64,000 nucleotides of DNA, taken from Cyanophora paradoxa (Eukaryota > Glaucocystophyceae > Cyanophorales > Cyanophoraceae). Positions 44,301-55,247 of this stretch are shown piece after piece. Under the pieces are notes generated by a model. That model made no database searches, was not told the origin of the DNA, and saw only the letters and a program-made list of their open reading frames with translations. The stretch spans positions 248,001 to 312,000 of the forward strand of contig QPMI01000572.1 of the NCBI GenBank assembly GCA_004431415.1. Reading direction: 5' to 3'. The position numbers and the translations under genes are program-made. The first letter of the stretch is position 1. Each line of letters starts with the position of its first letter.

Positions 44301-44950
44301 CGACTCCTTCGAATTTGATCTGCGCCGTACCCCCCTTTGGACGGCGCGGCCGTGGGCGGCGCGGCTCAGTCTTTTTTCGCCGCAGGTTCGGCCACGAGGC
44401 GCTGAAGCAGATGAAGGAAGGCGCCCGCCTCGCCCACGAGTGGCGCAACGAGCGCGTCGAGATCCTGGTTCGATCCCCGCCGGGTCCGCTTTCTTTCCCG
44501 CGCCGGGCAACCGACGCGGCGCCGCAGGGCCGCCCGCGGGTGCCAGCCCTGGCCGGCCTCACTCGCGCCTCGCCCTTCGCCGCCGCCGCCGCCGCCGCCG
44601 CCGCGCCGAAGGCTCCCCCAAGTCCCCGAGCCGCCCGTACCCCCGAGACCGCCCGCCCCCAGAGCTCGCATACCCCCCGGGACCGCCGCCTGCGCCGTTT
44701 CCTGGACAAGGTGGCGCCTAAGGTACCCCCCCTGGCCCCGCCCCGCCCCTGGGGCGTGCCCAGGCCCTTCCCCCCGCGCGTCGCGTACCCCGCTTCGGCC
44801 CGGGGTACCCGCGACTCGGGGGCCAAGCCCCAGGCGCAGCGCGCGCCGCAGCCGCCGCCCAGGACAAAGGCGGCTCCGCAGGCGCCCCGCATCTCAGTCG
44901 AGGCGCGGGACTCGGGGTTCGCGAGCCTCCAGCCGCCCGGGCTCTCCTAG
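41308..44950 (+). CDS. Cyclic-nucleotide-binding-domain protein with RRxS array
   Basis: Starts MDLREALLLVRAGQ (ATG 41308). The N-terminal 200-odd residues hold repeated basophilic sites: RRRKSM, ARKS, SRRES, LRRDS, SRRAS, SRRRVSIAPPP, GRRKIS, SQRRVSIMPP, SQRRMSVKLPP. The CNB core follows in short exons: LFTLLSTLRFFDQL, LRLELCSAVAWCSF, VFEQGDDSRSAYVILT, GRVEVAGEGKAAVELGPFGV, LGEANLERQRLRSATATA, VDCLVLEKSDYDRAL. A second, weaker module has TTAELVRIGYFAQRRAFRPG, LVTDVALFD and VAAEPCELLFFHPKDAIR. The C-terminus is EALKQMKEGARLAHEWRN and a Pro-rich tail, stop 44948-44950. The LGEAN segment replaces the usual FGE-A-x-x-x-x-x-PRxAT phosphate cassette: RSATATA retains R-x-A-T. Probably a cAMP/cGMP sensor and kinase substrate. 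One frame step near 41,800 is unexplained (intron or repeat-length error). Confidence 0.75.
42813..42840. repeat. C homopolymer, 28 bases, at an intron 5' end
   Basis: Follows the splice donor gtaaacac of the cyclic-nucleotide-binding gene. Confidence 0.95.
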
Positions 44951-45502
44951 CTCCAACTCCCCCGCCCCCGGCCCCGGCCCGCTTCCCACCGGGCCTGTTG
45001 TAGAACTTGCCCATCTCCGATCTGTATTCAAAGCGCCAGAGTAAGTAAGTATACCAGTGAAACTATGACTATGATATTGAATACCACTAGAACTGCACAG
45101 CCTGCCTTTTTCGTCCTACCCGCAGCTGGGGGGCCCCTGGCCTGGCTTTTAATTATAGCTACAGGCTCAAGCTCAAGCTTCGAGGCTTGATGTTCTATCT
45201 ACGCGCGCGCGTCCCCCGATGTCAACCTCGAGCTCTGGATCCGGTATCCGGATCCCCAGCTAGCCGGCGCCAAGCTCCCAGGGCCGGGCCGGGCCGAGGC
45301 TCGATCATCGGATCATCGGATCATCGGATCCTGGCTCCACCCGGCCCTTGGCCAGCTAACGCTCCGAGCCCATGGCAGAAATCGCATTATTATTTAATTG
45401 GTACCGCATTAATGAAGTGCGCGCATTACTAAGTAACTCATGATCATAATCATGATATCGATCACGTGTTTTACGGTACTACGGTACCTGTCTGCTTCCT
45501 CA
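44951..45502. other. Spacer, palindromic repeats
   Basis: Contains GGATCATCGGATCATCGGAT (three tandem ATCATCGG units near 45,303-45,330) and other palindromes. No gene seen. Confidence 0.4.
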
Positions 45503-45878
45503 GGCTGTTATTTATCTTTCTCACTTCTGTCCTCCGCTTGTTACAAAGTACTACGGTAAGTGATGTGGTTCCCTCATGATAAGCTGTTGATGGTATACCT
45601 ATCTCTAGATCTAGTGCTTCACTATGTCTGTCATCCTCTGTCTCAGTGACTCGCTATAGAGATGCTCGGGCTCGTTCGCTCATCGATCGTCTCTTCTCGC
45701 GCTCGATTTGTCTCTGTGTCTTTCGACATCCTTTTTTATAGTCGATTTTGACTTTTTGTCTTGACTTGTCGTTCTTCGTGCTCTTTTCTTAGGTATTTTG
45801 TTTCTTTGTCCTTGAGCCCCACGAGCAGCCCCCGCAGTGCTGGTGTCTAGAGATTGTGGCCGGTAATTCACCAAAAAG
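45503..45878 (+). mobile_element. 5'-truncated LINE fragment
   Basis: Co-linear with the 3' end of the 23-30 kb LINE (29.61-29.96 kb): CTGTTATTTATCTTTCTCA at the left, then ATCGTCTCTTCTCGC, TTCTTCGTGCTCTT, and CAGTGCTGGTGTCTAGAGA, ending GGTAATTCACCAAAAA. Divergent, with small insertions (one contains TACTACGGTA). It ends about 150 bases from the K+ channel stop codon, so it may supply that gene's 3' UTR on the opposite strand. Confidence 0.85.
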
Positions 45879-46029
45879 AAGAACTAGCTCAAGTGACAGT
45901 GAGACTGAATTAAAAGAAAAGAGTGGTACGAAACGACTCAAAGAAACTAATACATGCGTATAAAAAACATTAAAAAATACTGGGCTATTCAGAAGCTCAT
46001 CGAAAGCCTCAAGGCGTAGCCCCCGCGAC

Positions 46030-47865
46030 CTACGCCGTCTCGTCCACAGAAGAGAGCGGCCGCATGCGCACTGCGGCGGCGGCGGCGGCGGCGGCGGCGG
46101 GCGTGCCCGGGCTGTCGAAGTGGACGCGGCCCGAGGCGGGAGGGGGCGGCGAGGGCGAGCGGGCGTCCCTGTACCCCTCCCCGCCGTCGGAGGCCTCCCC
46201 GTCGCCCTCCGCCGCCGCGTCCGAGGGCCGCGCGGGCAGCCCCGCCCCCGCAAGCCTCTTCTCCAGCTTCTCCGCCCACTCGAGGAGCTTGTCCACCTGT
46301 ACCCCCCTGAGAACAGGGCGACCCGGTACCCCGGGATCTCCCCTCCCCCGCGGCACCTTCTGAGTCACGTTCGCCACGTCGGCTCGCACCGCGCTCACCT
46401 GAGAGCGGGGCGGGGTGAGGCCAGGGTCACGCGAGGCGAGGGGGGGTCGAAGGGCCGGGAGGGGGGTACGCGAGCCTCGATGTCGACGGGGCGGGCGCCG
46501 CCGCCCTCGAGGCCGAGCTGCCGCCCGAGCCTCCGGAGCTTGCGCCAGTCCCTTATCTTCACGTATCTGCCCTCCCCCGCCCAGGCTCGGCTCGGGCCCC
46601 GCAGCGGCAGGGGAGGGAGGGGGATGGGGAAAATGGGGTACGTACACGTCTGCCGCGTGGTGGCCGCCCTCGGCGACGGAGCTCGAGAGGGGTACGCCGT
46701 GCAGTAGGTCCCCGGGTACCGCCCTCGACTTCTGCAGAGGAGAGAGGGGGGAGAAGTTCAGGCGGCGTCCGGGGGTACCGAAGGCTGGAGGATTCCGGGG
46801 TACCGAGTTGCGGGCGGAGCGCCAGGCGCGCTGGATCACAGCCGCCGCTTGCTGCACGGAGTACGTAGTTACTTTGAATCCAAGGACAACGCGGCGCGGC
46901 CTGCGCCCCGGGGCGGGGTACAGACGCGCCTGGCGGATGGCGGACTTGTATTTCGAGCGCTCGAGGTACGCCATCACCTGCGGGATGAATGTACCCCATC
47001 CAGAATCGGAAAGTGGTCCAGGGAGATTCGAACCAGGTTCTCGGAGCCGGAGAGCATGAGCTCCTGGGAGATGACGGCGACGAGAATGGCCGTCAAAACC
47101 GTCCCCAGCGCGCTACGGGAAAGGATTAGGGGAGGGTACACGAAAGCGAAATGGGGGCCGGGGGGCACCTGTCGATGACGGCCATGGCCCGCCCGAGGGG
47201 CGTCACGGGCGAAACGTCGCCGTAGCCCCTGCGCGCGCGCGCCAGGGTACCCGTCAAGAACCGAAGGCGCCGCGCCGCGGGTCCCTCCACGCCCTCTGGC
47301 GCGCGGGGCGCAGCAAGGAAAGCGCAAGGCCCGGCCCGCCCTCCAGGTCGTTGCCGGCCACGTGCGACCCCACCCCCCCCTCTTCCCCCCCGGGGTACAG
47401 GCGCACACGGTGTAGACGGTGATGAGAGTGAGGTAGAGGCAGCTCCAGAAGTCCGCCAGCTCCGACTCCCCGTCCACCGCCGCCGGGATCCTGGAGGGAG
47501 GCGGGGGGGGACCGTCGGCGCAGCGGAGGGGAGGGCAGCGGAGGGGCGGGGCCGCACCACCGCTCGAAGATCCAGGTCTGCTCGAGGCGCGGGGCGGACC
47601 GTCGGCGAGGGAAGGCGCGGGGGCGCCGGGCGAGGCGGGGCGGGTGCGGACGAGGTAGGCGCAGACGAGGACGGTAAGGAAGAAGAGGGTGAGGAGGACG
47701 CGCATCGGCCGCGCCTTCAGCGCGATCTTGAACGCTGGTTCGTCCGTCCGTTCGTCCCTCGATCAGAAGGGGAGGGACGGAAGGAGGACTGCGGGCACGC
47801 CCGCACCCAGCATCGAGTCCAGCTTGCAATTCGTCAGGGACGCGATCTGGCGGGTACCGGGTCAG

Positions 47866-47897
<32 letters not shown>

Positions 47898-49311
47898 TGG
47901 CGCACGAAGCGGCCGTGCGTCGTGAAGAGGTCCGAACGGAGGTAAAGGAGGCCTGCGGGGGGGAGAGAGACGGGGCGTGAGGCGCGGGCGGCGGAGACGG
48001 GCCGGACACCCCATTCGAGGGGGTACGGGGACATGCGTGGGAGTGGAGAGGGGGGGGAGGGGGGTACGGGCGCACGGACGAAGAGGTAGCAGCGGGCGAT
48101 GGTGGCCGAGCAGAGGAGGCCCTCCGTATACAAACCCCCTGGGGGGTACGCGGGCTCCCGGTGAGGGGGGGGGACGCAAGGGGTACAGGAGGCGGGGGCG
48201 CACGCTCGGGGTTTGTGTTCCAGAAGGGCGGGGCGTGCACGGCCAGGATCAGCATCTCCAGCACCGCCCGCCTCCCCATCCCGCTCGAGAGCACCCCCGT
48301 CCCCTGCCGCGCCCCCCCCCCCCCCCCCCCTCAGGTTCGGGTCGGGCGCCCCGGGGACGGAGGAAAGAGGGGTAGAGGGGGTACCGGGGGTAGCAGGTTC
48401 TGGTGGATCAGGAACTGTACCCGGGCCGAGAAGTAGGCGAATGTGATGGCGACTGGGCGGGCGGGGTACGCGCTTCGGAGGCGGTTCCGCGGGGAGGGGG
48501 GTACTGCGGTGCGCACCGATGAGGGCGGTGAGAAGGGAGTTCGCCAGCTTGATCTGACGGGGCGGGGGCTTCGGACAGGGGTACGGGGCCGGCGCCTCGA
48601 AGCGAGGGAGGGTACCATGTTGCAGGCGAACTCGCCGCGCTCTGAGAAATTGGTGCGGTACCGGACCTCCAGCTGGGGCGTGACGGATCAATGGGGGATA
48701 CATTAGGGAACCATAGATCGGGCTACCAGGGCAACGGAGAGGCCGATATTAAGCACCGCGATGAGGCACTGGAGGGTGATGCAAGTGCGCATCCTGGGAA
48801 CATCGGCAGTCAAGCCCGGGGCGAGAGAGCAAGCGCTGCGAGCGCGCCTGTGCATCGATTCGCGCAGCGCGAGCGTCGCCGACGATTCCTTCGCGATGCG
48901 CCCGCGCTTGATGATCTCAGACGCGACTGCAGGCAGCCGGTCCACCTGCGGCGGCATCGGCGCGGGCAGCGGGGCAGCGCAGATCGATGCGGCGAGGCCG
49001 ACCTTCAGCCTTGTCCAGTTGTCCGCCATGTTCACGAAGCGACTGAACGAAGCGCGCGCCTTATCTCGAGTGCTCTGGCGCCGCGGCGCGCGCAGGTTAG
49101 CCTTCAGAGCCCCCGGCCCGGCCCGCGGCTGGCGGCCCCTGGCCAGCAGTTCGCTGCAGCTTACCTGGGTCAGCGACGCGCTCTGCAGTGGCGCTCCTGC
49201 TGCCGCGGACGGGGTCGCCCTTGCCTGCAGCGATTTCCAGGCGCGGCGGGCGGCGACGCTGTTCTCCTGCTCCTCTTCGGACGCGGCCGGCTTAAACGTC
49301 GACTCCTCCAT
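46030..49311 (-). CDS. SK-like (small-conductance, calmodulin-gated type) K+ channel
   Basis: Six-TM K+ channel. ATG at 49309-49311 (MEESTFKPAASEEEQ), exon 49165-49311 ending SLTQ. Then ITLQCLIAVLNIGLSVALVA (S1), IKLANSLLTALI and ITFAYFSARVQFLI, AVLEMLILAVHAPPFW, YTEGLLCSATIARCYLFV, LYLRSDLFTTHGRFV, FKIALKARPMRVLLTLFFLT and VLVCAYLVRTRP (S5, SK-like), ADFWSCLYLTLITVYTV (pore helix), GYGDVSPVTPLGRAM, GTVLTAILVAVISQELMLS (S6), VMAYLERSKYKSAIRQ and AAAVIQRAWRSAR (IQ-like, calmodulin-binding candidate). The filter TVGYGD is rebuilt across an intron (47229-47406). S4 lacks a strong Arg array, agreeing with voltage-independent SK channels. C-terminus Ala-rich, stop 46030-46032. Confidence 0.85.
47867..47894. 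repeat. G homopolymer, 28 bases (C-tract in sense intron)
   Basis: Sense-strand C-tract directly after a GTGC donor of the K+ channel gene, following the exon ending GRFVR. Confidence 0.95.
48312..48330. repeat. C homopolymer, 19 bases (G-tract in sense intron)
   Basis: Near the 3' end of a K+ channel intron on the sense strand; opposite strand polarity to the tract at 47.87 kb. Confidence 0.85.
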
Positions 49312-49677
49312 CCGAAGATCGCGTGGGCAGCTCTGATATGGCTGTCACCCGCTGCCCGCTCGCAGGCTGCGCTGCTCCGACAAGGTCGCAAGTCAAGGGG
49401 GATCAAGTTGAGGGGGTTTAAGCGAGTCCCGCGTACGCAGATTGCTAGCAAGAAGCCGCGCTTGTCAATCGCGTTGGACGCTTGCGAGCTTGCCAGCTTG
49501 TCGAGAGGCACAGAGCGCACGCATCTGGGCTGGACGGGGCTGGCCCGCCAGATTTAGAGGCGGCACCCCGCTTCATCGGCAAGCGGAAATCGTCGGCAAG
49601 CACCCGCTGCGGCGCGAGCAAGTCGTTCTGCAGGCAATCAGCCCCTGAGGCGCGAGAACAGGCGTAGCTAGCGCACC
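49312..49677. other. Divergent promoter spacer, K+ channel (-) and WD40 gene (+)
   Basis: 366 bases between two start codons. No element recognised. The short distance makes co-regulation plausible (inference). Confidence 0.4.
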
Positions 49678-52600
49678 ATGGCGGAGGAGGACGCGCCGGC
49701 GATTGAGCTGGAGCACGCAGTCGCTTATAGTACAAACGCGCGTCGCTCGCTATACCTGCATCCAAACGGGCGCGATGCAGTGTTTGCGGCCGGCGGCTGC
49801 GTGGGCAAGCCAGTTTTTGTGAGCGCCCGTCGCTTTCGCCCGCTGAGCCGTTGCGCAGTGATCAGCGACCTGGAGGACCCGCACAACCAGACTTTCCTGC
49901 GCGGTCACGACGACAGGATCACTTGCATGAGCCTTTCGAGAAGCGTGCGCGGCCGCAGCTAACGCGCTGCGCAACGCCCGGCCAACTCCGCGCGCAGGGC
50001 CGGCTCCTGGCCTCGGGCCAGGTCGGGAAGAACAGCGACGTCTGCGTGTGGTCGCTGGAGACGAACAAGCTGCTGTACCGGTGCGCGGCGGGCCCCTCTC
50101 GCGCCGGTCCGGGCCGCGCCGGCGCGCCCCCTTCCGACCGGCGGCGCCCGGCAGGCTCTCGGAGCATGACCACGGGATCAAGGGCGTGGACATAACGGAC
50201 GACGAGGCGCGCCGGGGACGGGGGCGCCCGCCGCCCCGCGCGCGCGGGCCGCCTGACGCCGGCGCAGGCGCTGCTCGTGACCATCGGCGACGAGGTCGAC
50301 AAGAAGATGTACTGCTGGGACCTGAGCACGTGCGCGCGCGCCCCGCGGGGCTGTACCCCGCCAACGCCTCCCGCAGCGGGTACATCGTGTCTTCGACGCC
50401 GATGCCGGAGCCGGCGAACTGCGTCGCGTGGGGCGGGCGGGAGAAGGGTGGGCCCCCCACTTTCGCGCCCCCTCGAACTTCTCATCCCTTCATCCAGACA
50501 TAAAGAGGAGGCCCACGGCGAACTACGTCATCGCCACGGCGGGCAGCAGCGTCCTCCGCCTGTGGGTCCTGAACCCCGCCAAGGGCGAGCTCACCTCCGA
50601 GAAGGTGCCGTACCCCCCTCACCGCTGTACCCCCTCCCGCCGCCGCCGCCGACGATGACGTCCTGAACCCTCAACCCTTCTCCAGTGCGGCGTGGGCTCG
50701 CAGAGGAGGGAGTACAGCTGCCTCCAGTTCTCGGCGGACGGGGATATGCTGTACGCCGGCTCGAGCTCGGGCGACGTCTCCGTCGTCTACGTGCGAACGA
50801 AGCTCGTGATCGCGACTGTCGTCGCCTGCGCCGGCGGCGTCCGGTGCCTGCCCCGCCCCGCCCCGCCCCGCCCCGCCCCGCTGAGCTCTGGGCGGGGCAG
50901 GTGCATCGGGCTGGCGGAGACGGGCGGGGCGCTGGTGCTCGGGGGCGGGGACGGCACGCTGACGACGCTGGCGCCGAACGGGAAGGACTTCACCGTGCGG
51001 AAGAAGGTCCAGCTGAGCGGCGCCCTCACCGACGTCCACGTCGACCGCGAGGGCGGCAGCCTCCTCGCCGGCACCGCCTACGTGCGCGCTCAGATCTGAT
51101 CAGATCGGATCTGACCCGACCCCATCGGATCTGATCTGAGCGGGTCGGGGCGGGGCGCAGGGGCTGGTGTACCGCGTGGGGCTCCCAGAGGGCCAGCCCC
51201 GCGTCTGGGTCGAGTCGCACTCGGCCGCCGCAACCGCCGTCGCGTACCCCCCCTCCGTCTCCGACCGCTTCGTCACTGTATCCCTCGACGGCACCGTCCG
51301 GTGCGGGCCGGCCCCCTCCGGCGCCTGGGTACGGCGATCGAGCGGATCGGGCGCAGGCACTGGGACGCGTCAACGTACGGCGTGATCGGCACGGGCTCGA
51401 TTCGGGAGGGCGCCGCCCCGACCTGCGCCGCCTTTGCCGGCCCTGATGTGCGCGGGGCGCCCCGCGGATGCGAGGCCCGGCGCTGTGTACCCACCTTCTC
51501 CTTGCCCCGCCCCCTCTGCAGGTCGTCCTGGCCGGGGCGAGCGACGGGCGGCTGCGTAGCTTCGAAGCCGACACGGGGGAGCAGCTCTGGTGCGGCCGGG
51601 CGGCGGGCGCGGCCAGCCCCGTACACCCCGCCAATGCGTACCCGGCAGGTCGATCGACTACTGCCACACGGGCGGCGTGCACGCCGTCACGCTCTCCAGC
51701 AACCTGGTACCCCCACGCCCTCGCGCCCCTTCCCCCGCGCCTTCTGACGGGGCGCCGGGCCGCAGAAATTCGTGCTGACGGGCGGCCAAGAGGGCGAGAT
51801 CCGGCTGTGGGACTTCAAGGCACGCGAGATGGTCTCCAACATGAAGGTACCCCCCCTCCCTCGCTCCCCCCCCTTTCCCCCACCCCCGCCGACGATGGAG
51901 CCGGGGGGCCCCGCCCCGGCAGCTGCACACGTCGCGGGTGACGAGGCTGGCGCTCTTCAGCGACGACGCCCACGCCGCGAGCTGCAGCCGCGACCGCACC
52001 TGGCGCCTCTGGGACCTCCCCGTGCGCGCGCGCGCACGAAGCCGAAGCCGTACCCCCCCTGGGGCCGCCTCGGGGGCGACGCCGGCCGCAGAAGGAGCAG
52101 TGCGTGTGCATGTGGAGCCAGCGGATGGGGGGCATCAACGGCATCGCGATCGGCCCCGACCAGCGGCAGGTCCTCACCGTCGGCCAGGACAAGAAGATCA
52201 CGTGCGTCTGCGCGGGCCCGGGCGGGGCCGAGAGCGCGCGCCGGCCCGAAGGGGCGGGCGGCAGGTACTGGGACCTGCGGGAGCAGCAGCCGACGCAGGT
52301 CGTCTCGGGCGCCCACGACGAGGAGGTCGCCTGCCTCTCCGTGCGCGTACCCCCCCCCCCCCCCCGCCCCGCCCCCGCCCCCCCGTAGCCCACCGCGCCG
52401 CCGCCGGCAGCTCTCCGCGAGCGGCAAGTACTTCGCCACCGGCGGGCGTGAGTACCCGTCGCGCCGGCCCGATGGGCGCTGCGCGTGCCGACACCCCCGC
52501 CCCCTCCTCCGCAGACGACCAGCTGGTGAAGCTCTGGTCTTTCGCGGAGGGACGCCTGGTGGGCACCGGGGTGGGCCACTCCGGCGCCGTCCTCGACGTC

Positions 52601-52726
52601 GCTTTCTCCCCCGACGAGCGCCAGGCGCGTACCCCCCTCCCCCCCCGCGCCGTCGCCGGCTGACCCGAGCAGGTGGTCTCGACTGGCGCGGACGGCGCCG
52701 TGATGATATGGAACGTGTACACCTAG
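49678..52726 (+). CDS. CFAP52/WDR16-like WD40 cilia protein
   Basis: ATG 49678 (MAEEDAPAIELEHAVAYSTN). WD repeats through many exons: NQTFLRGHDDRITCMSLS, RLLASGQVGKNSDVCVWSLE, LSEHDHGIKGVDITDDE, LLVTIGDEVDKKMYCWDLST, YIVSSTPMPEPANCVAWGG, NYVIATAGSSVLRLWVLNP, QFSADGDMLYAGSSSGDVSV, ALVLGGGDGTLTTLAPNGKD, LVYRVGLPEGQPRVWVESHS, VVLAGASDGRLRSFEADTGE, FVLTGGQEGEIRLWDFKARE, LHTSRVTRLALFSDDAH, QRQVLTVGQDKKITYWDLRE, YFATGGHDQLVKLWSFAEGR and GVGHSGAVLDVAFSPDERQ, ending VSTGADGAVMIWNVYT with the stop at 52724-52726. Order, length and the near-terminal HLVKxW...GVGHSG segment match CFAP52, an inner-junction protein of the axonemal doublet microtubule. Predicts motile cilia/flagella. The intron before VVSTGADG begins with gc. 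Confidence 0.85.
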
Positions 52727-54204
52727 CCCGGCCCTAGCTGCCCGTGTGCGATGCGAGTTCTCGAATTCGATGTCTGCAGCTGGAAGCGCGAGGCCGACGG
52801 GGGCACAGGGCGCCCAGCCAGGGCGCTGGGACGGCCGCGCCCGCATCTCTGATCCATGCAACAATAAATTAAGCTCTACAGGTTGAAATAGCAATACACT
52901 GTACATCGTGGGGGATGTTCGATACAATTACGCCCGCCCTGGTCGTGCGGGGTTCGGCTCCACTGGCCTGGGAAGGAAAGAGGCCGAATCAGCGAGTGCG
53001 TAAGGCTTCGGGGGGTTGGAGAGCGCAGGTCGGGCGGAAAGCGAAACGGGACCGTGGCAAGAGATGATGTGAGGGAACGGACTCACGCGAGAACGGATCT
53101 AAGGGACGCTGGCCACGGCAGCCCGAGGGCCGCACGCAGCCAAGCGTCCACGCCGCGGCCGCGCTTAAGAGTCCCCTAGTGTTTCATCTTCGCAGAAGTG
53201 CCCATCGCGGTCCCATCTACACGTCGGCGCCCGCAAAGACTGCGGGCAAGACGCTACACGGGAACCGCAGGCGGACCTCGGCAGGAAAGAGAGAAGCCGG
53301 CGGGAGAAGCGGTAGGGGATAGGGGGGAGTGTGCGCAAGCTATCAGAGTGAAACTGACGCACTCTGGGTCGGCTCGTTTCCGCTTGGACGGGGCGGAGCG
53401 TATGGGCGAGGCAGAAGGCATGCGGGACCCGAGCAGCACGAGCCGATTCGGCGATGCGGAGGACCCCGTCGCGGCCGTGGGCGGGATGCTGCTGTGAGCT
53501 GCTGATGGCGGCGCCGTCCGCAGCCGTTCCTCATTTGCGGAGGATGACGCTGCCGCACTCTGCTGCTGCTGTGTCGGTTGCAACGCTTCACACGAATCCA
53601 AACGCCTCTGGGGAATACTCTGGTGTGCCCTGTGCGTGCTGGTCGGCTGCTGCGCCGAAAGTCTACTGCGCGCTCGTGCGAAGAACGCGGGGAGCCGGCG
53701 AGAAGAGCCCATGTCGGAACGCATTGAAGCAGTCACTGCAGAAGCAGATTAGGGAGCTCAGGCGGCCATTGAACCATAGCGAACCTTCAGATGGCTGAGG
53801 AAGGTCAGGAAGTTCAACGCGGTGGTTGGAGGATGAAGGTGGGGCGGGAACTGACGTAGAGCTCTGCCGGGGCAGGGCAGGAGGCCGTTGCTTCGCGAGA
53901 AGTTGCCTGACTACGGGAATGGTCGCATCGCAGGTGATGAGCGCAGCAGAGGCTGCGCGACCATCACGAGGGCGAAAAATCGCGCTCCGGGCTGGTTGAC
54001 CTTCTAACGAGGAGCAATCAATGTAGATGGATGGATTTCTGCAACCGGCAGATCCCGAGATAAAAGCGCCGCGGCGCTCCGGCCACGGGCGCTCCATCTC
54101 CCGGAGTCCGGTAGAAACTCTCAATCTTGCTGGCAAATTGATGCTGACGATCTCGGGGCCCGTCTGTAGTTATCGCTCCAGGCCGCCGCGAGTGGAAACT
54201 GTCT
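52727..54204. other. Spacer, no gene recognised
   Basis: Moderately GC-rich, with several overlapping ORFs on both strands but no splice-supported exon or known motif. A lineage-specific gene or an old element relic is possible. Confidence 0.35.
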
Positions 54205-54300
54205 CCCTAGCTTGTACCCAGAAAAGGAAGCATCCCCTCCTACATCCCTAGCTTGTACCCAGAGAATGGAAGTCCCCCCCAGTCCCTAGCTTGTACCCAG
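54205..54300 (+). repeat. Three-copy short direct repeat
   Basis: CCCTAGCTTGTACCCAG at 54205, 54246 and 54284, spaced 41 and 38 bases. Function unknown. Confidence 0.9.
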
Positions 54301-54433
54301 AGTACGCGTAGTACTCCTACGTAGTACCAGAGTACGCGTATATAGACTCCTACTAGGCTAATACGTCCCTAGCCGCTGAGCTAGTCAGCTTGCCAGTTGC
54401 ACGTGTACGCGCGCGCGCCGCGCCGCATGCGCA

Positions 54434-54500
54434 CCGTGTAACACAATATTAATTCGCACGATATTAATATTACTAAGTTAGTTCCGAAGTTCGTTTTTAG
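54434..54500. mobile_element. Relic of a TACCGTGTAACAC-type TIR element
   Basis: ACCGTGTAACACAATATTAA matches the terminal sequence of neighbouring elements; the matching right end is not found nearby. Confidence 0.45.
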
Positions 54501-54997
54501 ACTCTGAGACCCGCCGGGCGCCGGGGTCCCGGATCCCCCCGGACCCCGACCAGTACTAGTACCGGACCATCATGGCATATGCATAGTAATTAGTTAACGT
54601 TCGGTCTCAAATTAGTTCGCGCGATCGTTTTGGAGCTTCATGCAATTGCAAGGGCTTTCATTCAGATCGAATTGTACGGGGGGTACATTTTACTGAAAAT
54701 TAAACCTTTGGACGTCGGACGCCAGCTCTATAGCTAGCGGCGCCGGCAGGCTCCGGGCCGGGATCCGCGCTCCAAGCTCGAGGCTCTGCTGATCATGCAT
54801 ATGACCATATGCGCATGCATGATCATGAGGGGCGTCGCGCTTCTGAGCCGTCGCGATCGCTAAGGCCGATCGCGACCGTCGGACTATAGCTAGCGCGGGT
54901 TCAACTCCGGTCCGCGCTAAGCTTAAGGGAAGACCGTTGCGATCGGACGGTCTTCGAATTCAGTATACGTATACGTAGCTATAGTTCGGTCTCAAAT

Positions 54998-55247
54998 TAC
55001 CGTGTAACACTTAATTAATGCGCCCGATATTAATGCGTTTTTGGACCCGAACCCCTCGCATGGGAAATAATGCGCGCCCAAATTAATGCGTTTTGGACTT
55101 TCTGCCTGCGTTAGGGGGGTACATACCGCAGTTTTCTTAGCGTTTCGATATTAATGCGGTCCCAAATTAATGCGTTTTGCCAGCAGAAAACGCATTAATT
55201 AGGGGGCGCATTAATTAAGTGTGCGCATTACTTAAGTGTTCTACGGT
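54998..55247. mobile_element. TIR element, AATGCG subfamily
   Basis: 250 bases. Left end TACCGTGTAACACTTAA; right end TTAAGTGTTCTACGGTA; outer TA is a candidate target dinucleotide. Interior repeats AAATTAATGCGTTTTG, also as the complement AAAACGCATTAATT, and contains GGGGGGTACATACCGCAG. No ORF. Confidence 0.85.
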
